DNA from: Ichthyophis bannanicus
Taxonomy: Eukaryota; Chordata; Amphibia; Gymnophiona; Ichthyophiidae
Direction of reading: 5' to 3'
DNA: 64,000 nucleotides
Assembly: GCA_033557465.1 (NCBI GenBank)
Contig: CM066033.1
Span: 232,564,109-232,628,108 of the forward strand
Made by a program: the position numbers and the translations under genes
Part shown: in pieces, positions 22,740 through 33,599 of the stretch
How positions within the stretch are numbered: the first letter of the stretch is position 1
How the letters are laid out: every line of letters starts with the position of its first letter
The notes under the pieces: generated by a model
What the model saw: the letters and a program-made list of their open reading frames with translations, nothing else
Told to the model about the DNA's origin: nothing
Database searches by the model: none

Positions 22740-24555
22740 ACTGTGGGTTTAACTAGAAAGAGGGAAAGGAAAATCCATTAACACTGGAGTGATATGCAGA
22801 TCCCCCTCATGGGTATAAGAAGTGAATAGAGATTTAATAGGAAACATAAGCAGTATTGTCATGAAATGAGAAGTGCTACTGATAGGTGATTTCAATATGC
22901 TGGATGTTGATTGGCACATCCCTGCTGCGGTGTAATCTAGAAGTAAGGAGATCCTAGATTCACTACAGGGAGAACTATTAGTCTATGATAATAGAACCCA
23001 CATGTGAAGAGACCATACTGGACTTGGTGCTTTCCAATGGGGAAAGTGCTTCTGACGTCATAGTGGGAGATCATCTCACATCCAGTGATCACCAGGAGTG
23101 GTCCGTCCACTAGGCGGTTTAGGCGACCATCTTGGGCAGCAGGCCATGTGCTTTCATGCATATGGCCTGCTCCCCCCCCCCACGTGCCAAGCTGTGCCAC
23201 CCTTTCTCCCTGTGCTGAGTCACCCCTACGCTTCTGGTGATTCCAGCAGCAGTGGGGAAGGTTAGGCTCGGCGGCATGCTTTGTTCTTTGCCATACATAG
23301 CCTGCCACTTCTGAGCCCCTGAAGATATATCAGAAGGTGGTCAGAAGTGGCAGGTCATGTGTGCCAAAGCACATGGCCTGCCACTGGGTTGAACCGTGCC
23401 CCCCTTGACTCCACTACCAGAATCAGCATTAGTGCAGCTCAGTTTGGGGGGTGGGCGGTGCATGGCCTGGGTGTACGGCACAGCTGGGGCTTCTGCCTAG
23501 GGCAGCAGAAACCCTTCGGCCAGCCCTGGTGATCATCAGATGATGTGCTTCAGTATTTGGACTAGGGATGATAAAATCCATTCAAAAGCAAGGGTCTTGG
23601 ACTTTAGGAAAACTAACTTTGCCAAGATAGGACAATACCTCAAGGAGTCATTAGCGGGATGGGAACAGCTGTGGAATGTAGACAAGCAATGGCAAAATTG
23701 AAAGGAAATATTTTAAGGGCAAGAAACCTTTTTGTTAGAAAGGTAAATAAATATAAAAGGAAAAGGAGGCCACTATGGTTCTCAAAAGAAGTAGCTGAAA
23801 AGGTCAGAAAAAGAGGGAGGCCTTCATAAAATATAAGAGATCATAGAGAGGAAGACAGGCATCCATATTTGGAAAAACTTGGAGAAGCTAGCAGAGTAGT
23901 CAGGAAAGCAAAGATACATAAAGAAGAAATAGCCAATGCAATTAAATGGGGGCAGAAGACAGTTTTCAGATATGTTAGTGAGAGGAGGAAGGGCAAAAAT
24001 GGTATTGTCAGACACAAGGGTGAAGGGAAGGAATATGTAGAAGCTGATGAGGATAAAGCAGAATTGCTTAACAAATATTTATGTTCTATCTTCACAGATG
24101 AAGGGCCAGGAGCAAGATCTCAGAAAACACCCACAAATAGAATAGAAGTGACAGGGATCTTGAACGATTTTCAGAAGACTGTGCAATGGGACCAGATGAG
24201 ATACATCCAAGAACACTGAAGTAACTTGGATGTTCTAGAAGCTCCATTGACTGACCTTTTCAATGCTTATTTGGAGTCAGGAGTAGTCCCAGAGGACTGG
24301 AGACAGGGACATGTGGTCCCTTTAAACTAAATCGGAAGGATGAGGGTGAAAACTACAAGCCAGTTAATCTAACCTCTGTGGTGAGTAAATTATTGGAAAC
24401 GCTGCTAAAAGAGAGAATAGTGAGGTTTTTGGAGTCCAATGGATTGCAGGATCCGAGGCAGCATGGGTTTACCAGTGGCAGGTCTTGTTAGACAGATCTG
24501 ATTGATTTCTTTGACTGGGTGACCAGGGAGTTGGACGGATTTATGGCATAGGTAT
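22740..24555 (+). mobile_element. CR1-type LINE (second family), split by a hAT MITE
   Basis: The coding remains are, in order: GDFNMLDVDWHIP near 22.88 kb (endonuclease core), ILDLVLSNGESASDVIVGDH near 23.01-23.08 kb, then the MITE 23093-23528. The frame then resumes with WTRDDKIHSKARVLDFRKTN near 23.56 kb. The linker follows (EKLGEASRVVRKAKIHKEE, 23869-24219, the longest open piece), then VNLTSVVSKLLETLLKERIV and QHGFTSGRSC near 24.4-24.5 kb. It stops in RT motif A (DFFDWVTRELDGF) before the catalytic YADD, so it is truncated at the 3' side. It is distinct in sequence from LINE-A. Confidence 0.85.
23093..23528. mobile_element. Non-autonomous hAT MITE inside the CR1, 436 bp
   Basis: The ends are CAGGAGTGGTCCG and the complement of CAGGGCTGGCCGA. 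The flanking 8-mers are GTGATCAC (23085-23092) and GTGATCAT (23529-23536), a 7/8 target duplication typical of hAT. Removing the element rejoins the CR1 coding frame (GDHLTSSDH with DHQMMCFSIW). Internal inverted blocks (GGCCATGTGCTTTCATGC...) are present. Confidence 0.88.
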
Positions 24556-24559
24556 CATG

Positions 24560-25885
24560 TAAACGTGCTTTTATAGTGACACAAGTAAACCGTTTAAATG
24601 ACTGAGTTCTCAGGATCACTAGCAATTCACAAATGGTCTTTAATTTTGAGAATGGTTATATTCAGCTTGCACTTACACATGGGTGTCTTTCCGTTTCTCC
24701 AATTTTATATTGCAGTAAACATATTCAATGTTCCCCTTTTCCCTTATATGTATGATTTCAAGCTAGTCTTATTTTACCCTCTAAATTTGATTTAACAGTT
24801 CTTATTGTTTCAATATACTTTATTATACATGGTATCATTATTTTTAACATGAGGTTTAGTTAATGTTTGGTGATGTCCTCCTCTTCCCACACTCCTTTTC
24901 TTTTTTGCACTCATCTTTCATTATGGTAAGATGCTTTTTTATCATCTATTTATGTTTTTATTACCAACGATATGTTTATGGCTTTACCAATATAGATGTG
25001 TTCTTATGAAGGATTATTATTGTTAGTGTCAGCAACGTCCATTCTTTTCTTTTCCTTCTTTGTTTTCAATTTATAATTTGCAAACATTCTTTATAGAAGT
25101 ACAAATACAGGTTTTAGTAAAAATTCTATTTATTAGTTTTGGGGCTTATTCAGACCCAGATGTCCCGGCCCTCTGTGCGCCCGGTCAGAACTGGATGCAC
25201 AGAGTAAGCCGGGATTCTGATCCCGTGGGGCACATCTAGCCCCACAGGATCAGAATCGCATCCAGGCCTGTACAGGCCTTGCCTGGCTAGCTCAGTCATG
25301 ACTTTTCAATGGAGCCGACTGGGGGAACTTATTCCACCTACACGGTGGAATAAGTTCCCCATTCAAGCTGCCAGCCCTGAACATAAAGGGCAGACATTGG
25401 AATCAGCCCTGTACGTCCGGGGCCGTTGACCCCCCCACTGCCTGCCCTAGCCCTGCCCCCGATCTGTCCCTTTCCCGCTCCCATCAAAATTCCCCGGACC
25501 ATGCGTGGGGAAGCTAGACGGGATCGGAAGAGGGTACAAATAGTGGGGATGGACGTCCCAACAGGACATCAGGACGTCCATCCCCACTATTTGTACCTCA
25601 GAATGACCCCATTTGTGAATTAGTCTAAGCTCTTTTATGTTTTAACTATATTTTGTGGTTTAATTATGCCAGCCTTATTGCACTGTTTCAGAGGCTTTTT
25701 AAGATAGGTCATTCTTATCTTGACCTGTTTTAATTTACTTTTTATTTGATTGTTTTCTGTACTCTTTTATTGTACTTTTTGTTTTTAATGATTGTTGCTT
25801 TTATTTTTTGTGAGGTAACATGCACTGAGGAAGGTACATGCTAAAATGTGTCAGGGTTGAACTACAATAAAGCTTGGACCTACTG
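24560..25885 (+). mobile_element. T-rich retroelement 3' region with CTGAGGAAGG motif, split by a MITE
   Basis: Two T-rich, ORF-poor blocks (24560-25141 and 25616-25885) flank the MITE at 25142-25615. The right block ends with ACTGAGGAAGGTACATGC and AATAAAGC near 25868. It resembles the better preserved 3' region at 50.96-51.89 kb. I read it as the 3' untranslated part of a retroelement that may be Penelope-like. The family is not proven, and no RT coding is attached. Confidence 0.4.
25142..25615. mobile_element. Multi-hairpin MITE, copy 2 (opposite orientation)
   Basis: The terminal inverted ends are GGGGCTTATTCAGA and GGGGTCATTCTGAG. A perfect 26-bp inverted repeat (25533-25558 with 25572-25597, 13-nt spacer) starts GGTACAAATAGTGGGG. 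Other hairpins are GGAACTTATTCCAC / GTGGAATAAGTTCC near 25325-25360 and GATTCTGATCC / GGATCAGAATC near 25212-25258. It is the relative of 16361-16985. Confidence 0.7.
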
Positions 25886-26610
25886 CCAATTCACTCTCGG
25901 CTCTTTTGTATGTTGTTTGTTTCTGTGTGAGAGACTGTTCTCCTTGGACTTCTTTGTGGAATCCCTCCACCTCAGTCATTGCATAGGCACTTTTTAAACA
26001 TAAACCCCTCAAATTTAACCATAAATAGGCATCCAAAACTATGCATAAATCTTAATATATTAATCAGAACACACTTTCTTTGCTTTTAAAATTTCAACTA
26101 TACCCTTTAGTTTTTCCAGTCAGAACTTAGCAAATCGCTAAGAAGTTATACTTTAAAACCACTTCAAAATTACTTTTTCCTACTTTAGAAGGCTCCCTCA
26201 CCTTTCCTAGGTCCCTTCTATCCTTTAAAAATTAATTTTCATTCATGTTTTTGATTACTTCAAAACACCATTTGATTGAGGTCAAAAACACCTCTAAATG
26301 CTCAACAGATCTTTTTCCTCCTCTCCTGCTCCTCCTCTCCCTCTCAACTCCCTCTTCTTTCCCTTAAATTTAATTTATTTAAATGTGGTCATTTCGGCTG
26401 TTTAAATGAAGGGCATGGCTCTTTTAAGGCCAGCTCTGCCCCCTGGGCTGCCATTTTTAATTCAACTAAGGCCTTCCTGGCCCTTTCATTTAACTCAGGA
26501 CCCCCCCCCCACCCGCCCCCGAAGTTGCCTGGGCCTTCTCCATGGGCCCTATTATTTTTAAAGGGCCTTTCGGCACATTTACTTTACTTTAGGTCCTTTG
26601 GCCCATCAGC
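25886..26610. other. Unassigned sequence
   Basis: T/C-rich DNA with a short C run at about 26501-26510. A 117-codon frame (26276-26629) has no recognisable domain. Confidence 0.35.
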
Positions 26611-27490
26611 TGTCTCTTTTTCAGGTTGAAGAGACCTAACCTTTTTAGCCTCTCCTCATAGGGACATCCTTCCATCCCCTTTACCATTTTGGCAGCTCTT
26701 CTCTGTACCTTTTCTAATTCTGCTATATCCTTTTTAAGATACGGCGACCAGAATTACGCAATATTCAAGGTGCGGTCACACCATGGAACAATACAGAGGC
26801 ATTATAATATCCTTTGTTTTATTCTCCATTCCCTTCCTTATGATTCCTAGCATTCTATTTGCTCTCTTGGCCGCCGCTGCACACTGGGCGGAGGGTTTCA
26901 ACATGTTATCCACGATGACGCCTAAACCTTTTTCCCGGGTGGTAGTTCCTAATGTGGAACATTGCATCATGTAACTATAGTTTGGGTTGTTCTTTCCTAG
27001 GTGCATAACTTTGCACTTGTCCACATTAAATTTCATCTGCCATTTGAACATGCAGTCTTTAAATTTATTAAGGTCTTCTTGCAATTTTTCACAATCCTCT
27101 TAGGCAGAGGTACTCAAATCCAGTCCTGGAGGGCCGCAAACCAGTCAGGTTTTTGGGATATCCCTAATGAATATGCATGAGATATATGTGCATGCACTGC
27201 TTCCATTGTATTTGAATCTATCTCATGTATATTCATTAGGGATATCCCGAAAACCTGACTGGTTTGCGGCCCTCTACGACTGGATTTGAGTACCTCTGCT
27301 CTTAGGTTTTAACAACTTTGAATAATTTTGTATCATCTGCAAATTTGATTACCATACTCGTTATTCCCATTTCCGGGTCATTTACAAATATGTTAAAAAG
27401 CAGTGGACCCTGCAGAGATCCCTTGGGTACTCCACTATTCACCTTTTTTCATTGGGAAAATTGGCCATTTAGCTCTATCCTCTGCTTAAA
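26611..27490 (-). mobile_element. LINE-A copy, ORF part only, split by a MITE
   Basis: On the minus strand it runs from the GQFSQ / VPQG-type RT block near 27.45 kb through the FADD motif (near 27.34 kb), KWQMKFNVDKCKVMHLGKNN (27.03 kb) and STLGTTTREKGLGVI to the LFNLKK-like block near 26.62 kb. The 3' UTR is missing. The fold-back MITE 27105-27298 sits in the middle. It abuts, tail-out, the plus-strand copy that begins near 27.5 kb. Confidence 0.87.
27105..27298. mobile_element. Fold-back hAT-type MITE, 194 bp, inside LINE-A
   Basis: It starts CAGAGGTACTCAAATCCAG and ends with its inverse. The flanks carry a perfect 8-bp duplication CTCTTAGG (27097-27104, 27299-27306). The two halves pair over almost their whole length. 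It is the same family as 5207-5402. Confidence 0.92.
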
Positions 27491-27497
27491 GCTGAAC

Positions 27498-29297
27498 TCG
27501 AATGGCTAAGAAAAAATCCTTCAGAAAATGGAAAAAAAGAACCAAATGATGAAAACAAGAAGCAGCATAAGTACTGGCAATTTAAATGCAAAGCATTGAT
27601 AAGGCAGGCAAAGAGAACATTTGGAAAGAAGCTTGCCATGGAAACAAAAGCACAAAATAAAAAATATTTCTTTCACATTTGTAGCAAAACACCTGTGAAG
27701 AGAGCATGTTGGACCATTAGATGATAGAGGGGGAAAAAAGCACTAAGAGAGGACAAGGCCATAGCGGAGAGACTGAATGAATTCTGTGCTTCAGTCTTTA
27801 CTAAAGAAGATGTAGGAAACTTATCCACGCCAGAAATTATTGTCAAAGGTGATGTATCAGAAGAATTGAAACAAATTTCAATAAATCTAGAAGATGTATT
27901 ACAGTTATTTGATAAAATAAAGAATAACAAATCACCTGGACTGGATGACATACATCCCAGGGTTCTGAAGGAACTTAAAAATGAAATTGCAGACCTACAT
28001 TTAGTAATCGGTGAATTATCCTTAAAATCATCTGTAGTATCTGAGGATTGGAGAGTAGCTAATGTAATGGCAATTTTTAAAAAAAAGGTTTGATATGTGA
28101 TCGCGGAAACTATAGACTGGTGTGCTTAACGTCAGTACCATCAAAATGGTAGAAACCATTACAAAGAACAAAATTACTAAACATGTGGATAGTCATGGCT
28201 TAATGGCAGAAAGCCAACATGGATTTAGGCAAGGAAAGTCTTGTTTCACTACTCTGTTATATTTTTTCAAAGGTGTGAATAAACAGATAGATAAAGGTGA
28301 ACCAGCAGATATAGTGTATCTGTATTTTCAGAAAGCCTTTGACAAGGTCCCTCATGAGAGACTTTTGCGGAAATTAAAAAGTCATGGGATAGGAGGCAAT
28401 GTAATATTGTGGATCAAGAACTGGTTAAAAGATAGAAAGCAGAGAATAGGGCTATATGGCCAATTTTCTCAATGGAGAAAGGTAAATAGCAAGGAGTACC
28501 CCAGGGATCTGTATTGGACCCACTGCATTTTAACATATTCATAAATGACCTGGATATGTGAATAACAAGTGAGGTGATCGAATTTGCAGATGACATAAAA
28601 TTATTCAAAGTTGTTAAAGCACAAGAGGATTGTAAAAAATTGCAAGAGGACCTTGGTAAATTGGAAGATGGGGCATCCAAATGGCAGATGGAATTTAATG
28701 TTAAGTTCAAAGTTATGTACTTAGGGAAAAACAACACAAACTATGGTTACACACTGAAAGGTTCCACATTAGGATACAGCACCCAGGAGAAGTATTTAGG
28801 CATTATCATGAATAATATGTTGAAACCCTCTTCCCAGTATGTGGTGGCAGCTAAGAAAGCAAATAGAAAGCTAGGAATCCTAAGGGAAGGAAGAATAAAA
28901 CAGAGGATATTATAATATCTCTGTATCATTGCATGGTGCGACCACACCTTGAATATTGTGTGCATTTCTGGCTGCCATATCTTAAAAAGGACATAGCAGA
29001 ACTAGAAAAGATACAGAGAAGAGGCACCAAAATTGTAAAGGGAATGGAGGGATACTACTAAGGGGAAAAGCTTAAAGGGTTAGTGCTCTTCAATTTGGAA
29101 AAAAAGGTGGCTGAGGGGGGGGGGGGAGATATGATAGAGGTCTATAAAATAATGAATGGAGTGGAACAAGTAAAGATAGGTTGTTTACTCCTTTAAAAGG
29201 TAGGAAGACCAGGGGACATGCAATGAAGCTACAATATAGCCCATTTAAGACTAACAGAGAAAATATTTTTTCACTCAATGTAAAATCAAACTCTGGA
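27498..29297 (+). mobile_element. LINE-A copy spanning the RT domain
   Basis: It starts in the linker (KKSFRKWKKRTK) and continues through SGEFELKQ-like, LQLFDKIKNNKSPGLDDIHP (27900-27960) and LTSV-K-VETI. Then come ESQHGFRQGKSC (28210), [15 protein letters not shown] (RT motif A, about 28325), FADDIKLF (28583-28594, catalytic pair intact) and STLGYSTQEKYLGII, ending in the YFFTQ-like block. At least four frameshifts break it. A 12-base G run sits at about 29116-29128. The 3' UTR is replaced by the next, inverted copy at 29298. Confidence 0.9.
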
Positions 29298-32200
29298 ACA
29301 TAAGAACATAAGATATGCCATACTGGGTCAGATTAAGGTCCATCAAGCCCAGTATCCTGTTTCCAACAGTGGCCAATCTAGGTCATACGTACCTAGCAGT
29401 TTCCCCAAAAGACACAGGTTCCACAATGCTTGTACTGGGTCAAGCATTGATATTCTGGGTCCCTTCTTAATAATGGTTTATGGACCTTTCCTCCAGGAAC
29501 TTGTCCAAACCTTTTTTAAACCCAGCTACACTAACAGCCTTTAATACATCCTCCTGTAACAAATTCCAGAGTTTGATTACACGTTGAGTGAAAAAATATT
29601 TTCTTTTATTAGTATTAAATAGTTTACCCTGTAGCTTCATTGCATGTCCCCTAGTCTTTCTATATTCTGATAATGTAAACAATTGATCTACGTTTACCCG
29701 TTCCACTCCATTCATTAATTTATAGACTTCTATCATATTTCCCCTCAGCCGTCTCTTTTCCAGGTTAAAGAGCCCTAACCTTTTTAGCCTTTCTTCATAG
29801 GAGTATCCTTCCATCCCCTTTACCATTTTGGCGGCTCCTCTCTGAACCTTTTCTATATCTTTTTAAAGATACGGCGACCAGAATTGCACACAATATTCAA
29901 GATGCAGTCTCACCATGGAACGATATAGAGGCATTATAATATCTTTTGTTTTATTTTCCATTCCTTTCCTTATAATACCTAGCATTCTATTTGCTCTCTT
30001 TCCTGGGTGGTGGTTCCTAATGTGGAACCGTGCATCTTGTAACCATAGTTTGGGTTGTTCTTCCCTAGGTGCATAACTTTGCACTTCTCCATATTAAATT
30101 TCATCTGCCATTTTGATGCCCAGTCTTCCAATTTATCAAGATCCTCTTGCAATTTTCCACAATCCTCTTGGGTTTTAACAACTTTAAATAGTTTTGTGTT
30201 ATCTGCAAATGTGATAACCTCACTTGTTATTCCCTTTTCCAGGTCATTTATGAATATGTCAAAAAGCAGCGGACCCAGCACAGATCCCTGGGGTACACCA
30301 CTATTCACCTTTCTCCATTGGGAAAATTGGCCATTTAGCCATACCCTCTGCTTTCTATCTTTTAACCAGTTCCTGATCCACAATAGTACACTGCCTCCTA
30401 TCCCATGACTCTTTAGTTTTGCCAAAAGTCTCTGATGAGGGACCTTGTCAAAGGCTTTCTGAAAGTCCAGATACACTATATCAACCGACTCACCTTTGTC
30501 CACCTGTTTATTCACACCTTCAAAAAAACATAACAGATTAGTAAGACAAGATCTTCCTTAGCTAAAGCCATGTTGACTGTCTCCCATTAGGCCATGACTA
30601 TCTACATGCTGAGTAATTTTGTTCTTTATGATGGTTTCTACCATTTTTCCCGGTACTGATGTCAGGCTCACCGGTCTGTAGTTTCCCGGATCACCCCTGG
30701 AACCCTTTTTAAAAATTGGTGTTACATTGGCGATCCTCCAATCTTCAGGTATTACAGATGATTTTAATGAAAATTCACAGATTACTAATAGCAGGTCTGC
30801 AATCTCATATTTCACTTCTTTCAACACTCTTGGATGTATACCATCCGGTGCAGGTGATTCGCTACTCTTCAGTTTATCTAATAGTTGTAATACATCTTCC
30901 CGATGTATCGATATTTCCTTCAATTCTTCCGCACCTTTAAATACCACGTCAGTCATGGGTAACATCCCTATATCTTCCTCAGTAAATACTGAAGCAAAGA
31001 ATTCATTCAGTCTGTCCACTATCGCCTTGTCACCTCTTAGTGCCCCTTTAACCCCTCTATCATCTAATGGACCAACTGACTCTCTCACAGATTTTTTGCT
31101 GCGAATGTACTTGAAAAAGTCTTTATTTTATGTTTTTGCTTCCACAGCAAGCTTCTTCTCAAATTCTCCCTTTGCCTGCCTTATCAGTGCCTTGCATTTG
31201 ACTTGCCAGTGCTTGTGCTCTTTCTAGGTTTCATTGTTTGGCTCTTTTTTCCATTTCCTGAAAGATGTTTTTTTGGCAACAACAGCCTCTCTGACCTCAC
31301 CTTTAAACCATGCTGGCAGTTTTTTGGACTTCCTTCCACTTTTCTTAAAGCGTGGAATACAGCTGGTCTGGGCTTCCAAGATAGTAGTTTTCAACAACAC
31401 CCAAGCTTGATGTAAGTCTTTAACCTTTGCAACTGATCCTTTTAGGTTTTTCTTAACTATTTTCCTCATTTTATCATAGTCTCCCTTTCGAAAGTTAAAA
31501 GATAGTACTGTGGATTTCCTTACTATCCCTCCTCTACTAATTAAATCAAACGCGATCATGCTATGATCATTATTGCCAAGTGGCTCCAACAGCCTTATCT
31601 CTTGCACAAGATCTGGTGTTCCACTAAGGGCTAGGTCTAATATGGCTTCCCCTCTGGTCGGTTCATGAACCAGCTGCTTCAAGAAGCAGTCATTTATTTA
31701 ATCTAGGAACTTTATCTCCCTAGCATGTCCTGCCGTGACACTGACCCAGTTGATACCAGGGTAATTGAAATCACCCATTATTATTACTGTGCTGTAACTT
31801 TTGTTAGCTTCCTTGATTTCTTTGAGCATTTCATCATCCATTTGTTCATTCTGGCCAGGCGGTCGATAATACACCCCCACTGCCATTGCCTTCCCCTTTT
31901 TACATGGAATTTCAATCCATAGAGATTCTACAGCAAATTTTGTTTTCTGCAAAACTCTAATCCTTTCAGACTCAATGCCCTCTCTAACATAGAGTGCAAC
32001 CCCTCCACCAATTTGATCAGCTCTATCATTACGATATAGTTTGTACCCAGGTATCACAGTGTCCCACTGGTTGTCCTCCTTCCACCATGTCTCTGATATT
32101 CCAATCATATCTAACCTCTCATTTAGTGCTATATATTCTAACTCTCCCATCTTATTTTTTAGACTTCTAGCATTTGCATACAAGCATTTTAGAGACTGTA

Positions 32201-32400
32201 TTTTATTCATATTAATTTGGTTATTGGTAGACATGGGTAATTTGTGATCTTTAGGCTCTGTCTGCTCCATACTTGAGGGCATTTAGGCTACTTTACTCTT
32301 TTTTAGAACCTCTCTGCTTTTGGTAGTATCCTCCAAGGATACATTCTTCTGAACCATGCGGTCTTGGGTGACTGTCGGCTTTCCCCTATTATCTAGTTTA
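29298..32400 (-). mobile_element. LINE-A, nearly complete copy (3.1 kb)
   Basis: It reads right to left, and the 3' UTR (29298-29466) ends in ATAAGAACATAAG on its minus strand. The polyprotein covers the endonuclease, linker, RT and C-terminal blocks. It is the best preserved of the LINE-A copies here and the reference for naming the other fragments. No ORF1-like upstream protein is evident within the copy. Confidence 0.93.
29467..32282 (-). pseudogene. LINE-A endonuclease-reverse transcriptase
   Basis: APE-type endonuclease: KCLYANARSLKNKMGELEYI near 32.19 kb, IGISETWWKEDNQW, GGGVALYVREGI, then GDFNYPGINWVSV near 31.75 kb. The linker has [71 protein letters not shown] (motif A), [13 protein letters not shown] (motif B). 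The catalytic box reads FADN rather than FADD, so one metal-binding Asp is lost. From 32282 to 29979 it stays in a single frame broken by four in-frame stops (near 31697, 31223, 31120 and 30557). A deletion after TTTQEREQIEC and a shift near 29860 damage the end. Confidence 0.9.
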
Positions 32401-32439
32401 AAAGCTGCTCTATAATATCTTATCATTATTGAATTCATT

Positions 32440-32695
32440 ATTGGTGGATGTAGTAAAAGCTGTTAGTGTATCTGGGTTCAAAATAGGCTTGGACGAGTTC
32501 CTGTAGGAAAGGTCCATAAATCATTATTAAAGATGGCTGGGGAAATCCACTGGGACAAGTAGCATGGAATGTGTATACCTTTGGGAACCCGACAGATACT
32601 TGCGATCTTGAATGGTGACTGTTGGAAACAGGATATTGGACTTGATGGACCTTTGAAGGACCCACTATTGCACATTTTATGTTAGGTTCTTATAC
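32440..32695 (+). mobile_element. 3' fragment of a LINE-A subfamily
   Basis: GATGTAGTAAAAGCTGTTAG, then a GGTCCATAAATCATTATTAA block and GGAAACAGGATATTGGACTT correspond to the last codons and 3' UTR of LINE-A. The UTR differs in the middle (GATACTTGCGATCTTGAATGG), so this is a separate subfamily. Confidence 0.75.
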
Positions 32696-33599
32696 CTGCT
32701 CCTATGAATGCATAGCCATCTGAAAAGTGCTCAGTTTGTCAACCTAAAAAATGTACAGTGAAGTGAATGCCCTCTCACTCCCCCGATACTTTTACCTCCA
32801 AAAAGCATGCTGAATAGAGAGGCCTTTTTCCCAGCTGCTGTGCCGCTATACATCTCCATTTTCAAAATGACAAGACAGGACATGTATGTGATGAGGAATA
32901 CATGTGCCCAATCCAGAATATCATCATGGGCATGTCTATGTTGCTGGGTCATGGCTGTCCCATGTCGACACGTGCACATTTCTAAAATCACTTTGAAACG
33001 TATATGTGTCTGTAGTATAGTTTTGCACATCTTTGTGTCTTCTGATGAAGATGTTGATCTTTTAGGGTGAAGACAGGCCCATGGCAGTAAACACTTGTAT
33101 GTAACCATCTTCACTGCTGCCCCTCCTATTGAATTGCAGATGTTTTGATATAGTCATCCCAGATTTCACCCAACGTCCTTTCTAAAATGTGCCTTCAGGA
33201 GTGTTGGCAACTATCCCTCAATATAGCTTTACACTTTTTTCTCCTCCCAGTCATATGACAATAAAGGAAAATCAAGCTAAGGGAGGCTGGTCTTCAGAAA
33301 CACTAGCTTTTCCTCCAAGTTGGTGCTAGCCATGAATGATAGGGAGCCACACTATCCTCTGTCATGGAAAATATAAGTTCACTGGGCACACAGTTTGGTG
33401 ATCAGGACAGAAAATACTGCACAACCTTGGCCATGTCTGGCCAGATTGATGATATGTGTGCCCAGCATGCCAATGGATCTATGTGCATGGCCTAGATAGA
33501 CTCTGCAAGGTAGTATATCACTGAAATCCATGCAGGAGTCTGATTGTGGCAAGCTGATCTCTGCAGCTTAGCATTGTAGCTAGGGCTTCAGCCACGAAA
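32696..33599. other. Unassigned sequence
   Basis: No coding domain was recognised. It could belong to the hAT element that follows, but no terminal inverted repeat was found. Confidence 0.35.

Noticed and set aside
26276..26629. 117-codon plus-strand ORF
   Set aside because: Low-complexity Ser/Pro/Leu content over a C/T-rich stretch running into a LINE-A. No support.
27498..29297. 5' inversion (twin priming) of a single LINE-A at 26.6-29.3 kb
   Set aside because: The two arms encode the same RT segment rather than adjacent segments, so two separate insertions are needed.
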